From: GCA-2746795 sp964643965
Lineage (GTDB): Bacteria; Chloroflexota; Anaerolineae; Promineifilales; Promineifilaceae
Direction: 5' to 3'
NCBI GenBank assembly: GCA_964643965.1
Contig: CAZXVH010000015.1
Span: 1 to 64,000, forward strand
Length of the DNA stretch: 64,000 bases
Positions 26,601-35,557 of this stretch are shown in pieces. Within the stretch, counting starts at the first letter, position 1. Each line of letters starts with the position of its first letter. The notes under the pieces were generated by a model. It was not told the DNA's origin. It worked only from the letters and a program-made list of their open reading frames with translations, and searched no databases. A program made the position numbers and the translations under genes.

Positions 26601-29600
26601 TTGGGATGGCGAACCAGTACCGGATCAAACCGTCGCCGTCACCTTTTATCAGCGCGAGTGGGAGAGTGAGCGTACTACGCAAGATGGGCAATATTACACA
26701 GAGTGGACGCCTGTCGATACCGAAATCGCCCATGACAGCGTAACCACCGACGACCAGGGCAAGGCCAGCGCCAGTTTTATGCCCGAAGCGGGCGGCGCTT
26801 ACATCGCCGTAGCCACTGTCACCGATGCCGGGGGACGCAGTCTTACCAGCAGCACCGGCATTTATGTGATGGATGAAAATTATACGGGCTGGCGTTCGGC
26901 GCCCCGCGAATACACCATGGAACTGATTCCTGATCAACAGAGTTATCAGGTCGGGGATACGGCGCGTATTTTGGTGCAGTCGCCCTTCCCCAATCCGGTA
27001 ACGGCGTGGCTGGCTATCGAACGGGGCAATCTGGTTGACCAAAAGCTGGTGCAAGTGAGCAGCAGCGACGTTCTGGAGATTCCGATCACGGCCGATATGG
27101 CGCCGAATGTGTATCTCTCGCTGGCGGCGGTGAAGCCGGTGGAACCTGACAATGAAGAACGGCCGTTTGCCGACATCCGCTTTGGGATCACAGAACTACA
27201 AGTTGATCCGGATCGTTTGGCGCTGAACTTAACCATCACCCCCCAAGAAACAGAGTATGAACCGGGAGAAACGGCCGTTTTCGATATTCAAGTCACAGAT
27301 TATAGCGGCGCACCCACCCAGGCAGAACTCTCGTTGGCGCTCGTCGATCTGGCGGTACTCACCCTCAAAGACGACAATGCCCCCGACATCCTCGACTACT
27401 TCTACTCGCCGCAAGCGCTCTACAGCCAAACCGGTTCCGGTCTGCTCGTTTCCGGCGAAGGTCTGGATATTGAAGAGCCGCTTGATTTCGCTGGTGGGCG
27501 TGGCGGCGGCGGCGGCGAGGATAGCCAGTCTGCCCTGGGCAAATTGCCGGGTGATGAAGACGAAACGCGCAAAGATTTCCCCGATACGGCGTACTGGGAA
27601 GCCAAAATCGTCACTGATGCTTCTGGCCACGCCACCGTTGAGGTAGCGCTTCCCGATACCACCACCACCTGGCGGATGCACGGCAAAGCAGTCACCAACG
27701 ACAGCCTCGTAGACCAAACGGATGCCGACATCGTCACCAGTCTGCCCCTGATTGTGCGCCCTGTGACGCCCCGCTTCTTCACCGTCGGCGACAAAATCGA
27801 GATTGGGGCTATCGTCAACAACAATACTAATCAAGATTTGGAAGTGACAGTCAGTCTAGATGCGGAAGGCTTTGAAGAGAGCAGTGTGGCGGAGCAGGTT
27901 ATAACGGTTGCGGGAAACGGCCGTTCCTTAGTACGTTGGCCTGTAACCGTAGCCGACGTCGAGTTCGCCGATCTCACCTTCCGCGCTGAAGCGGGCGACT
28001 ACCGCGACGCTACCAAACCGAGCTTCGGCGTCGGCCCGGAAAAGCTCATCCCCGTCTATCGCTATGATGCCCCTGATACCGTCGGTACTTCTGGCGTTAT
28101 AGAAGAAGCGGGTCGTCGCGTAGAAGCGGCGCTCCTGCCCGACAATATCGACGCCCGCCGCGGCTCGATGGATATGCAGATCAGCGCCTCCCTGGCGGCG
28201 GCGCTCATCGACGCCCTCGACGCCCAAAACCTGGATTACGATCCCACCTGTGCTGGCTCCGTGGTAGACCGGCTGCTGCCCAATGTGGCCACCGCCCGCG
28301 CCATCACCGAACTCGATCTGGATCAGGCCGATCTGCTCGACCGGCTCGATCCCGCTATCGTCAACGACATCGGCAAACTGGAAGCGTGGCAGAAGCAAAA
28401 TGGCAGTTGGAGTTGGTGTCAAAGCTCAGATAGTAGCCCCTGGTTATCAGCCTATATTCTGCTGGCCTTGACCAAAGCTGAAGAAGCGGGTTATGGCGTC
28501 GGTCAAGAAACCTTAAGTAGCGGCAGCCGCTATCTGTATGGAAAATTACAGAATCCAGCGCGTTTAGATAATGCTTCTGCAGCCAATCGTCAAGCCTTCT
28601 TCTTGTATGTGCTGGCCGAAAATGGCGAGGATGTGGTTGCGGATGTCGATGCGTTGTTTGAGGCGCAACGCGGTTTGCTCGACCCCTATGCCAAAGCGTT
28701 ACTCCTGCTCGCTTATGAAGCCAACGGCGCGTCCAGTGATAATCAAAAAACATTATTGACCGATCTCAACGAATCGGTCATTCTCAGCGCCACCGGCGCC
28801 CATTGGGAGGATGCTTCTCCTGACTGGGACAATCTCAGCAGTGATATTCGCGGCACAGCCATGGTGATTGATGCCCTGACGCACACCCAACCGGACGCCC
28901 TGTTTGCGCCACAAGCGGTCAACTGGCTCATGGTGGCGCGGCAAGCGTCCCGTTGGCCGTCTAGCCATGAAACGGCGTGGAGCATCTTCGCCCTGACCGA
29001 CTGGTTGGTGCAAACTCAGGAATTGGAAGCGGCTTACGATTGGCAGCTTAACGTCAATACGCAACCGGCCGCCGATGGCTCGTTCTCGCAGGCCAATATC
29101 ACGGACTCTGTGTGGGAATCTATCCCCATGAACGAGTTGGTGGTGGGTGACGTGAATTTCTTCGACTTTGAGCGTGGCAGTGGCAACGGCCGTTTGTATT
29201 ACAATATGCATCTCAACGCCTATCTCCCGGCCGAGTCCGTCGCCGCCACCAGTCGCGGCTTCACCGTGGAACGCGCTTACTACGACGCCGCCTGCGACCC
29301 CGAAAGCGAGACCTGTCTGCCCATCGACAGCATCGCGCCCGGGCAGCAAGTGCGCGTCCAGCTAACCGTCATCGTGCCCAACAACGCCGTTTACGCCCTT
29401 GTCACCGACCCGATTCCGGCCGGCGCCGAAGCCATCGACCCCAGTTTGAACACGACTTCCGCCACCCTATCCAGCAGCACGGAACGCACGGATAGGTCGT
29501 CGCCCTGGGGCTGGTGGGGCTGGTGGTACTTCAACCGCACCGAGTTCCGCGACCAAGAAGTGCGCTTCTACGCCGACTATCTACCTGCCGGCACGTATCA

Positions 29601-29727
29601 ATACACCTATTACCTGCAAGCCAATATCCCCGGCGAATACCAGGTGATGCCCGCCCAAGCCCGGCAAACCTACTTCCCCGAGGTATTCGGCCGTTCTGAT
29701 GGCATGAAGTTCAGCATCACGGAGTAA
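23632..29727 (+). CDS. Alpha-2-macroglobulin-like giant lipoprotein, degenerate thioester
   Basis: A 2031-residue lipoprotein (lipobox A-I-V-A-C, Cys about 23). A short P/T linker is followed by about four SbsA-type Ig-like domains (60-500; each has P-x-x-G-x-x-x-V and a F-x-x-P-M-D block). Macroglobulin domains include Y-I-Y-T-D-R-P-I-Y-R-P-G-D-T (about 720). A glycine-rich bait-like stretch lies near 1285, and the T-T-T-W-R-M-H-G domain near 1350. An alpha/alpha barrel contains N-G-S-W-S-W-C. Bacterial A2Ms trap proteases at the envelope through a C-x-E-Q thioester; here the aligned site reads C-A-G-S (Cys1540), so no thioester can form. It is monocistronic, with its own promoter and terminator. 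Confidence 0.8.
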   Translation: MHLKRLLQIFILTILLMTAIVACGGDEDEPVPTAVPPATIPETSEVVKPTSQPTAQPTAAPETQAVDPADIDWPPQLVYSDPAIGEEVTLDGDITLRFDQPMDQASVEKSLAVESVPDETAVSGTTTWPRPDTVIFTPDKQLSREQQYRVRVGKEAAGLNGQAMSQPAEFNLQSVGYLEATQVIPANGTRDVDTDTPITVLFNRPVVPLVTSDNQASLPQPLTIDPPLAGTGEWTSTSIYRFIPDEAMDGATRYQVTVNAGLESVDGAVLAEDVNWGFATFAPQVVQILLPLAEYQEQTTPIAPTSSITITFNMPMDRASTENAISVRGVDAPTASLDYKWSDEDRVVSITPDPMLALDTAYQVVVDTSAQAAASPTNLAEEAIKPFSTAPYPAVIETNPSDGALAESWNSGFNVVFASPMNIDTLEDKVLIEPAPNRVNYYFDTWSGFQMSVNFTPERNTTYRITIPATAADPYGNTLGADYTFSYDTADYAAIASFNLPGTSSQLSTSFESAVDVIYRNVSQIDVGLYDVGLPVRLLNNSYDLAEYSPDTDPLRSWQIQPESEGTSTRISLAEGDTLPTGVYFLEVDAPELGDDSRYWQINKALLIVADTNLVIKQMPNEVRVWATDIASGKPAPGRNLTLYTDDGIAQGTAVTDADGFAKFDYSPERDGSSGVTVVSNEPGQAGFGAAGSTWTGGINYWQMGLNVGYFDSDRLFAYIYTDRPIYRPGDTIHYKAIMRDPDFGRYDLPSYDEATLRITPSYYSEEGGIDETIPVTLDADGVFYGDFEIPKDAPLGDIQFFIEGLDWQGNRRVTIAEYRKPEFLITMQPDKEEARRGEAVNVVVDAQYFSGGAVTDVPVNWTLYEDTFYPDIPGQHYAFGDSANFNYVSYGPYGYFGGGVYGNYLTNGEGTTDENGQVVIPLPADLLTEADAGSRRVNVEATVSDLAEFPVTSKTSVVFHGADTYVGIRPADYSVPVGQEAAVDLITVDWDGEPVPDQTVAVTFYQREWESERTTQDGQYYTEWTPVDTEIAHDSVTTDDQGKASASFMPEAGGAYIAVATVTDAGGRSLTSSTGIYVMDENYTGWRSAPREYTMELIPDQQSYQVGDTARILVQSPFPNPVTAWLAIERGNLVDQKLVQVSSSDVLEIPITADMAPNVYLSLAAVKPVEPDNEERPFADIRFGITELQVDPDRLALNLTITPQETEYEPGETAVFDIQVTDYSGAPTQAELSLALVDLAVLTLKDDNAPDILDYFYSPQALYSQTGSGLLVSGEGLDIEEPLDFAGGRGGGGGEDSQSALGKLPGDEDETRKDFPDTAYWEAKIVTDASGHATVEVALPDTTTTWRMHGKAVTNDSLVDQTDADIVTSLPLIVRPVTPRFFTVGDKIEIGAIVNNNTNQDLEVTVSLDAEGFEESSVAEQVITVAGNGRSLVRWPVTVADVEFADLTFRAEAGDYRDATKPSFGVGPEKLIPVYRYDAPDTVGTSGVIEEAGRRVEAALLPDNIDARRGSMDMQISASLAAALIDALDAQNLDYDPTCAGSVVDRLLPNVATARAITELDLDQADLLDRLDPAIVNDIGKLEAWQKQNGSWSWCQSSDSSPWLSAYILLALTKAEEAGYGVGQETLSSGSRYLYGKLQNPARLDNASAANRQAFFLYVLAENGEDVVADVDALFEAQRGLLDPYAKALLLLAYEANGASSDNQKTLLTDLNESVILSATGAHWEDASPDWDNLSSDIRGTAMVIDALTHTQPDALFAPQAVNWLMVARQASRWPSSHETAWSIFALTDWLVQTQELEAAYDWQLNVNTQPAADGSFSQANITDSVWESIPMNELVVGDVNFFDFERGSGNGRLYYNMHLNAYLPAESVAATSRGFTVERAYYDAACDPESETCLPIDSIAPGQQVRVQLTVIVPNNAVYALVTDPIPAGAEAIDPSLNTTSATLSSSTERTDRSSPWGWWGWWYFNRTEFRDQEVRFYADYLPAGTYQYTYYLQANIPGEYQVMPAQARQTYFPEVFGRSDGMKFSITE

Positions 29728-29729
29728 AC

Positions 29730-29764
29730 AAGAAGGTCAGCTTCTGGGAGAAGTTGACCTTCTT
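29730..29764 (+). terminator. Terminator after the A2M-like gene
   Basis: 16-nt arms (29730-29745 and 29749-29764) with one G-T wobble close the loop GGG. It is a variant of the AAGTTCAACTT hairpin family. The spacer from here to 29968 shows no other feature. Confidence 0.75.
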
Positions 29765-29968
29765 CATTTACCCTGCCCCGGCCAACGCTTTCCAGGCGTC
29801 GTTGAGCATCATTGTTGTTAGATGTGACAGGTGGCGCTTGAAACGGAGGAAGGAAGAATCGTAGAGTACCGGGTCAGAGTAGCCTTATCCTTCAAGTTTG
29901 AAGAAATATACCACATAACAAGAGCGGCTCAATTTTAAAGAGTGTACGGCTCTTGTTACCATGGGGTT

Positions 29969-30670
29969 TTACCAGGGATGCGTCTCCCCCGCATATGTGA
30001 AAAATTGACCTGTTTCCGCCAACGTCAGCCGCTCGATCACGCCCAAGATACCGGCGGCAGATTCTTCTGGCGACAGTGACGCCTCAGAGCCGCCCATATC
30101 TGTTTGCACCCAGCCGGGATGCAGGCAGATGACAATGATACCCTCTGCTTCCAGGTCGAAAGCCAACATGCGCGTGATCATGTTTAGGGCAGCCTTGCTG
30201 CTGTTGTAGCTGTAACGTCCCCGACCCAGCTTCATTTTTTGTAAAGAGCCAAGCTGTGAACTGATGTTGACCAGTTTCCCTTGTTCTGCCCCGCGCAGCA
30301 GCGGCAAAAACTGGGCGGCCACCCGCAAAGCGCCGGTGGCGTTCACATCAAAGGTGTGCTGCATCACCACCGGATCAAAGGTTGCCAACGTCTCCCGTCT
30401 GTCTAAAATCCCGGCATTGTTGATAAGCAAATCCAGGCAGCTGACAATGCGTTGAACGGCGTTGCCTGCTGCCTGGACAGAAGCGGCATTCGTGACATCC
30501 AGGGGTAAAATAGTGAGCTGCTCCGGGAATTGATCATTCAGTCGTGTTAGATCGCCTGCATGGCGCGGTTGGCGGCAGGTGGCGATCACCCGATCTCCGT
30601 TTGCCAGCAATTGTTGGGTTAAGGCCAGGCCAATGCCGCGATTGGCGCCAGTAATGAGGATGTTTTGCAT
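29969..30670 (-). CDS. Short-chain dehydrogenase/reductase
   Basis: A 233-residue classical SDR with a Rossmann fold. The NAD(P) glycine motif T-G-A-N-R-G-I-G lies at 7-14, N-N-A-G at about 88-91, the catalytic Ser in V-N-I-S-S-Q and the Y-x-x-x-K motif as Y-N-S-S-K (about 158-162), followed by P-G-W-V-Q-T-D-M-G. The substrate cannot be told; the overall pattern is close to C-factor-like SDRs. It is monocistronic, with the S1-domain gene divergent 464 nt away. Confidence 0.8.
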   Translation of the reverse strand: MQNILITGANRGIGLALTQQLLANGDRVIATCRQPRHAGDLTRLNDQFPEQLTILPLDVTNAASVQAAGNAVQRIVSCLDLLINNAGILDRRETLATFDPVVMQHTFDVNATGALRVAAQFLPLLRGAEQGKLVNISSQLGSLQKMKLGRGRYSYNSSKAALNMITRMLAFDLEAEGIIVICLHPGWVQTDMGGSEASLSPEESAAGILGVIERLTLAETGQFFTYAGETHPW

Positions 30671-30751
30671 AATCTTATTCTATCAAGTTTTGCCGCCCAA
30701 CCCTATTCATAAAGGCTTTTTGGGGAAAATGGTCATCGGGAGAGCGTAGCC

Positions 30752-30847
30752 GTGCTTACCAAAAGTCAGGTCCACGCAGCCCAAGAACAGGCTGCCACCC
30801 TACTTCTGTCACAGGCTGGCTTCACCCGCACTCCTGGCACAAATTAA
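30752..30847 (+). pseudogene. Possible N-terminal remnant of a D-lyxose isomerase-like gene
   Basis: A 31-codon frame starting at GTG with GGGAGAG upstream reads V-L-T-K-S-Q-V-H-A-A-Q-E-Q-A-A-T-L-L and then A-G-F-T-R-T-P before a stop. The opening resembles the start of D-lyxose ketol-isomerase-type cupin proteins, as I remember them. Nothing downstream continues the family. I treat it as a decayed fragment in a 464-nt spacer that also holds the S1 gene promoter. This is a weak call from a short match. Confidence 0.3.
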
Positions 30848-30896
30848 AATATGCTGAATTATCCGGCCGTTTCCAACCCTCCGAACTCCGGGAATG

Positions 30897-30924
30897 TTGA
30901 CAGCGACCAGCCATCGCTTATAAT
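30897..30924 (+). promoter_or_regulatory. Consensus sigma-70 promoter of the S1/FtsK unit
   Basis: A perfect TTGACA (30897-30902) and perfect TATAAT (30919-30924) are 16 nt apart. A second TATAAT (30957-30962) lies 33 nt further on without a clear -35. The leader would be about 200 nt, long enough for autogenous control by the S1-domain product. Confidence 0.7.
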
Positions 30925-31134
30925 TAGATGAATAGGAATAAAGTACTATGCTCTATTATAATCGGTTAGAATTTTGAGCTCTCGCTCTCTGGAAATGTAA
31001 ATAAAACTTCAAAAGTCTCCAGATTGCTTGAACGCTTACCAACAATCTAACGGAATCTGAAAATTAAACAATCGGGATTTTCTGTACAACTATCCCCCTT
31101 TCAGACCCAAAAACCCATAAAAGAGTAACGGAAT

Positions 31135-32112
31135 ATGAACCAGCAATCAATGCAAAGTGAAAGTGGACAACCCGGAAGAGACGATTCCTTTTGGGCGGCT
31201 CTATTCGCAGAAGAAGCATCTCAACCCAAGCCCCCCCCTACTGAATCCCCCACCAGCAATCTGCCATTCCTAAACAAAGATATTGACCCCACCCGCAATC
31301 AAGCCACCATCGATCCCTGGCAAATTGCCCAAGACGCCTACGACGAAGATGAACTGCTAGATTTAACCATCACCGACTTTAACAAAGGGGGGTTGTTGGT
31401 TGAATGGCAGGGCTTACCGGGCTTTATTCCTGCTTCGCAACTGGTTGAATTCCCGCAATTTCACGTTGCTGCCCAGCGGATGCAGGTATTAGAAGATGCC
31501 GTAGGAACCACCCTCACCCTCAAGGTCATCGAGGTAAATCCACGCCTTAACCGCTTGATTCTTTCGGAACGAGCCGCCCTGGTAGACTCAAATCAACGTG
31601 AACTCGTCATGGCCAGCATAGAGGTCGGCGACATCGTAACCGGCACAATCACCAATCTGACCGATTTTGGCGCTTTTGTGGATTTGGGTGGCGTGGAAGG
31701 GCTGATTCACATCTCCGAACTTTCCTGGAGCCGGGTCATCCATCCCAGTAAAATCTTGCAGCCTAATGAACGGATCGAAGTGCTGGTGTTGGACATCGAC
31801 CAGGAGAAGGAACGGGTGGCGCTCAGCCTCAAACGGCTGCACCAAGACCCCTGGCTGACGGCCGAAGATCGTTACTACCAGGGTCAAATTGTGGAAGGCA
31901 CCATTTCCAATGTCATGAACTACGGCGCTTTTGTGCTGCTGGAACGGGAATTGGAAGGGCTTATCCATATCTCCGAACTGGCTGAGGGCGATTTTCTGCA
32001 TCCACGTAATGTAGTAAACATTGGCGAACAGGTACGGGCTAAAGTGCTATACGTAGACGCCAAAAGCAAGAGATTGGCCCTTAGTTTGCGCAGTGTCACC
32101 TCTAACGAGTAA
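31135..32112 (+). CDS. rpsA: S1-domain RNA-binding protein (ribosomal protein S1-like, three S1 repeats)
   Basis: A 325-residue protein with an acidic, proline-containing N terminus (1-65) and three S1 OB-fold repeats. The first, at about 78-145, is degenerate (F-N-K-G-G-L-L-V-E-W, G-F-I-P-A-S-Q-L). The second, at about 162-230, and third, at about 247-320, are canonical (D-F-G-A-F-V-D-L-G-G-V-E-G-L-I-H-I-S-E-L; Y-G-A-F-V-L-L). S1 binds mRNA at the 30S subunit; a short three- or four-repeat form is usual outside Proteobacteria. A strong promoter with a long leader precedes it, and ftsK follows after 50 nt. Confidence 0.8.
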   Translation: MNQQSMQSESGQPGRDDSFWAALFAEEASQPKPPPTESPTSNLPFLNKDIDPTRNQATIDPWQIAQDAYDEDELLDLTITDFNKGGLLVEWQGLPGFIPASQLVEFPQFHVAAQRMQVLEDAVGTTLTLKVIEVNPRLNRLILSERAALVDSNQRELVMASIEVGDIVTGTITNLTDFGAFVDLGGVEGLIHISELSWSRVIHPSKILQPNERIEVLVLDIDQEKERVALSLKRLHQDPWLTAEDRYYQGQIVEGTISNVMNYGAFVLLERELEGLIHISELAEGDFLHPRNVVNIGEQVRAKVLYVDAKSKRLALSLRSVTSNE

Positions 32113-32162
32113 ACTACCAGTTGACGGTAATCGGTACACGCTAACCGCTTACCCACTGGATT

Positions 32163-34433
32163 ATGGCTCGTAAACCTGCAACTTCCCGCTCTAAAAAAGC
32201 AGACCCACCCCAACCACCTCCCACCTGGGATGAAAAATTCATTAACAGCCTCATCCCCTGGCGCGTGGAAATGGGGGGTATGGCGCTTTTCCTCTTTGCC
32301 ATGATCACGCTGCTGGCGCTACCCGGCGTCACGCAGGCAAATTGGCTGGATTGGTGGACAAGCCTGTTGCGCCAGATTTTTGGCTGGGGCGCATATCCCT
32401 TGTTCTTTTTGCTGGCGTTGGTGGGGCTGTTGATTGCCCTGCGGCGGGTGAAACGGCCGTTATCCACCTACATGCATACTCCCCAAATCATCGGCGTCGA
32501 ACTGATTCTGCTGACGCTGCTGCCCTTGAGCCACATCCTCACGGGCACAACACAGGCAGACGCCTATCTTGGTTTAGGCGGCGGATTGGTGGGTTGGGCC
32601 TTGTCTGAACCGCTGCTCGACCTGTTTGGCCCCTTCCTCACCTGGCTGCTCTACCTGGCTCTGCTGCTGTGGGGGCTGGCATTGGTGTTTCGCTTTAACT
32701 GGGTAAACCTGTTGGAACTGCTCAACAAAGCGGCCATCCGTCTGCGTCAAATCGGCGACCGGGTAAACCCACCCCCGCCGCCCAAACCTGTGCGGATGCC
32801 CGTGGTGGCGCCGATGGTGTCACCGATGGTGGCCCCGGAAACGGCCGTTTCCCTTCCCCCGCCCCCTCCATCCCCCATCGATCCTGACGCCCTCATCATC
32901 ATCGACGACAGCGGCGACTACGGCGATGGTATCGACTTTGACCGCCGCGACAAACGGTTGCCGCCCATCGACCTCTTAGACCAGGGATCGCCCACCGCCA
33001 TGTCCCCCGCCGAAATTGACGAGAAAAAACGGATCATCGAACAAACCCTGGCCGATTTCCATCTGCCCGCCCAGGTGATCGAGATTCAGCGCGGCCCGGC
33101 CGTCACCCAGTTTGGCGTGGAACCGGGCTACACCGAAAAAATAGGGCCAGATGGCGAACTGAAGCAGCAGAAAGTACGCATCGGCCAGATCGCCTCCCTG
33201 CGCCGGGATCTGGCGCTGGCGCTGGCTGTCACCCGGCTGCGCATTGAAGCGCCCGTACCCGGACGCGGCGTCGTCGGCGTAGAAGTGCCCAATTCCGAAG
33301 TGAGTGTGGTGCATCTGCGCTCCGTGTTGGAATCGGAGAGCTTCGCCAAAATCAAAAGCCCGCTGGCTGTAGCCCTGGGACAAGGCGTTTCCGGGCAGCC
33401 CATCGCCGCAGACCTGGGCAAACTGCCCCATCTGCTCATCGCCGGGACCACCGGTTCCGGTAAATCGGTGTGCATAAACGCCCTCATCTCCTGCCTGGTG
33501 TTCAACAACACCCCGGAACGGCTGCACCTCATCATGATCGACCCCAAAAAGGTGGAACTGATTCGTTTCAACGGCCTGCCCCATCTCATCGGCAGCGTGG
33601 AAGTGGAAGCAGACCGGGCGGTGGGGGTGCTGCGCTGGCTGACGGCGGAGATGGATCGCCGCTATGAGATGTTTGCCACCGTCGGCGCTCGGAATCTCAA
33701 CGGCTATAACCGCAAAATCGCCCGCCGCAAAGATGTGAAAAAGCTGCCCTACCTGGTGGTGTTTATCGACGAACTGGCCGATTTGATGCACATGTATCCC
33801 GGCGATGTGGAACGCACCCTCTGCCGTCTGGCGCAAATGGCGCGGGCGACGGGCATTCATCTGGTGGTGGCGACACAACGGCCGTCTACCGATGTCATTA
33901 CCGGCTTGATCAAAGCCAACTTCCCGGCGCGCATGTCCTTTGCCGTCGCTTCCGGCGTCGATTCCCGCGTCATCCTCGACTCCAGCGGCGCGGATCAGCT
34001 TTTGGGCAAAGGGGATATGCTCTTCCAGGCGCCAGACGCTGCCGCCCCGGTTCGGGCGCAGGGCGTCTTCCTCAGCGACCAAGAAATTGAACGCATTGTG
34101 CGCCATTGGCAAACCGTTCTGCCCGATTTTGAACCGATACCCACCCCCTGGGATACGCTCATTGCCAAACACGCCCTGTTGGATGAAACGGATCAACTGC
34201 TGGAGCAAGCCATCGAGATCGCCCAAAAACAGGATACCATTTCTACCTCGCTCTTGCAGCGACGGCTGCGCATTGGCTTTCCTCGCGCCGCCCGCATCAT
34301 GGAGCATCTCTATGAAATGGGTCTCGTCGAAGACCCCAAATCTGGCGGTAAAACACGCAAAAGCTACGTCGATGAGTCAGAAGAAGACCCGTTCAAAAAT
34401 TTATTCGACTTAGAAGAACCAAGCGAGGGTTGA
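32163..34433 (+). CDS. ftsK: DNA translocase FtsK/SpoIIIE
   Basis: A 756-residue protein. Four hydrophobic segments lie at about 38-60, 78-97, 108-135 and 155-180, then a proline-rich linker (200-250). The motor domain holds Walker A G-T-T-G-S-G-K-S (about 428-435) and Walker B V-F-I-D-E-L-A-D-L (about 531-539), with R-A-T-G-I-H-L-V-V-A-T-Q-R-P-S. The C-terminal winged-helix gamma domain (S-T-S-L-L-Q-R-R-L-R-I-G-F-P-R-A-A-R-I-M-E) would read KOPS-like sites. It moves chromosomal DNA through the division septum. It is probably co-transcribed with the S1-domain gene. Confidence 0.92.
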   Translation: MARKPATSRSKKADPPQPPPTWDEKFINSLIPWRVEMGGMALFLFAMITLLALPGVTQANWLDWWTSLLRQIFGWGAYPLFFLLALVGLLIALRRVKRPLSTYMHTPQIIGVELILLTLLPLSHILTGTTQADAYLGLGGGLVGWALSEPLLDLFGPFLTWLLYLALLLWGLALVFRFNWVNLLELLNKAAIRLRQIGDRVNPPPPPKPVRMPVVAPMVSPMVAPETAVSLPPPPPSPIDPDALIIIDDSGDYGDGIDFDRRDKRLPPIDLLDQGSPTAMSPAEIDEKKRIIEQTLADFHLPAQVIEIQRGPAVTQFGVEPGYTEKIGPDGELKQQKVRIGQIASLRRDLALALAVTRLRIEAPVPGRGVVGVEVPNSEVSVVHLRSVLESESFAKIKSPLAVALGQGVSGQPIAADLGKLPHLLIAGTTGSGKSVCINALISCLVFNNTPERLHLIMIDPKKVELIRFNGLPHLIGSVEVEADRAVGVLRWLTAEMDRRYEMFATVGARNLNGYNRKIARRKDVKKLPYLVVFIDELADLMHMYPGDVERTLCRLAQMARATGIHLVVATQRPSTDVITGLIKANFPARMSFAVASGVDSRVILDSSGADQLLGKGDMLFQAPDAAAPVRAQGVFLSDQEIERIVRHWQTVLPDFEPIPTPWDTLIAKHALLDETDQLLEQAIEIAQKQDTISTSLLQRRLRIGFPRAARIMEHLYEMGLVEDPKSGGKTRKSYVDESEEDPFKNLFDLEEPSEG

Positions 34434-34463
34434 GCCTGTTGAAGCCCAGGCTTCGATAGGCTC
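34432..34463. repeat. Imperfect hairpin of the dispersed (T)CGAAG repeat family
   Basis: Arms GAGCCTGTTGAAGCC (34432-34446) and GGCTTCGATAGGCTC (34449-34463) pair with two mismatches right at the ftsK stop. No T-run follows. It resembles the GAGCTTGTCGAAG hairpin at 36100-36153. Confidence 0.55.
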
Positions 34464-34499
34464 ACTATTCTCTATTAACAGAAGGCTAAACTTCCCGCT

Positions 34500-35540
34500 A
34501 TGAAACAAAAAAGATTCGCCACTTTTGCCTGGCTATTGGTAATCTACACGATACTGGTCATTTTGTGGGGCGCGTTTGTGCGGGCCACCGGTTCAGGTGC
34601 GGGCTGTGGCGCTCATTGGCCGACGTGCCAGGGGGATGTGATCCACCGGCCGCAGTCGATTGAAACGGTGATTGAACTGACTCATCGCTTGATGAGCGGT
34701 CTGTTTGGCATTTTGGTATTGGCGCTGCTGGTATGGGCGTTTCGGGTATTTCCCACGAGACATCTGGTGCGGAAAACGGCCGTTTTCACCCTCCTCTTCA
34801 CCATCAGCGAAAGCTTGTTGGGGGCCGGTCTCGTCTTGTTTGAACTGGTGGCCTACAACATCTCTGTCGCCCGCGCTTTTGCCGCTGCCCTGCATCTGGT
34901 CAACACCTTCTTGCTGCTCGGTTTTGTGACGCTGACGGCGTGGTGGGGCAGCGGCAATCCAGGCATCAAGCTCAAACAAGGCCGCCTGACCTGGCTGCTG
35001 GGCATTGGCCTGCTGGCGATTATGCTGCTCAGCGCGGCCGGCGCCATTACCGCTTTAGGCGATACCATCTTCCCCAGTGAAACGCTGCGGCACGGCCTCC
35101 AGCAAGATATAGACCCGGCCGCTCATTTTTTGGTGCGGCTGCGGGTGTGGCATCCACTGTTGGCGATTATGAGCAGCGTTTATTTGTGGTATGTGGCGGG
35201 CTATGTGATGGGGGAACGGCCGTTTCCCCAGGTACGTCGGTGGGGCCATATCATGCGGATTGTTGTGGTGGTGCAGGTGGTGGGCGGGGCGCTCAATGTC
35301 ATCCTGCTGGCGCCTATCTGGATGCAGCTGGTGCATCTGCTCCTGGCCGATTTGCTTTGGATCAGCCTCACCATTCTCAGCGCCAGCGCCCTGGCAACGC
35401 CCACGCCGACGGGGGATGAATCCCGCGTTGTCAACAACGACTATGCCAGTTACTCTCCCGCCACCGCTAACAAGTTCAAGCAAATCGTCACTCTGGCTCC
35501 CGCAGAAATCCGCTCTTATCAACAAGGCCGCCTCTTTTAG
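34500..35540 (+). CDS. ctaA: Heme A synthase, CtaA/Cox15 family
   Basis: A 346-residue membrane protein with eight hydrophobic segments in two four-helix halves. It hydroxylates the C8 methyl of heme O to make heme A for aa3-type oxidases. Heme-ligand histidines appear in pairs: E-L-T-H-R-L and A-L-H-L-V-N-T in the first half, V-W-H-P-L-L and L-V-H-L-L-L-A-D in the second. The extracytoplasmic loop has G-A-G-C-G-A-H-W-P-T-C with the conserved cysteine pair. It lies apart from any oxidase genes in this window. Together with complex I it indicates aerobic respiration. Confidence 0.88.
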   Translation: MKQKRFATFAWLLVIYTILVILWGAFVRATGSGAGCGAHWPTCQGDVIHRPQSIETVIELTHRLMSGLFGILVLALLVWAFRVFPTRHLVRKTAVFTLLFTISESLLGAGLVLFELVAYNISVARAFAAALHLVNTFLLLGFVTLTAWWGSGNPGIKLKQGRLTWLLGIGLLAIMLLSAAGAITALGDTIFPSETLRHGLQQDIDPAAHFLVRLRVWHPLLAIMSSVYLWYVAGYVMGERPFPQVRRWGHIMRIVVVVQVVGGALNVILLAPIWMQLVHLLLADLLWISLTILSASALATPTPTGDESRVVNNDYASYSPATANKFKQIVTLAPAEIRSYQQGRLF

Positions 35541-35557
35541 TCATTCCCCATTCTTAC

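Noticed and set aside
31135..32112. Riboswitch in the long leader of the S1 gene
   Set aside because: No conserved riboswitch core that I know could be recognised; autogenous control by S1 is possible, but nothing specific is visible.
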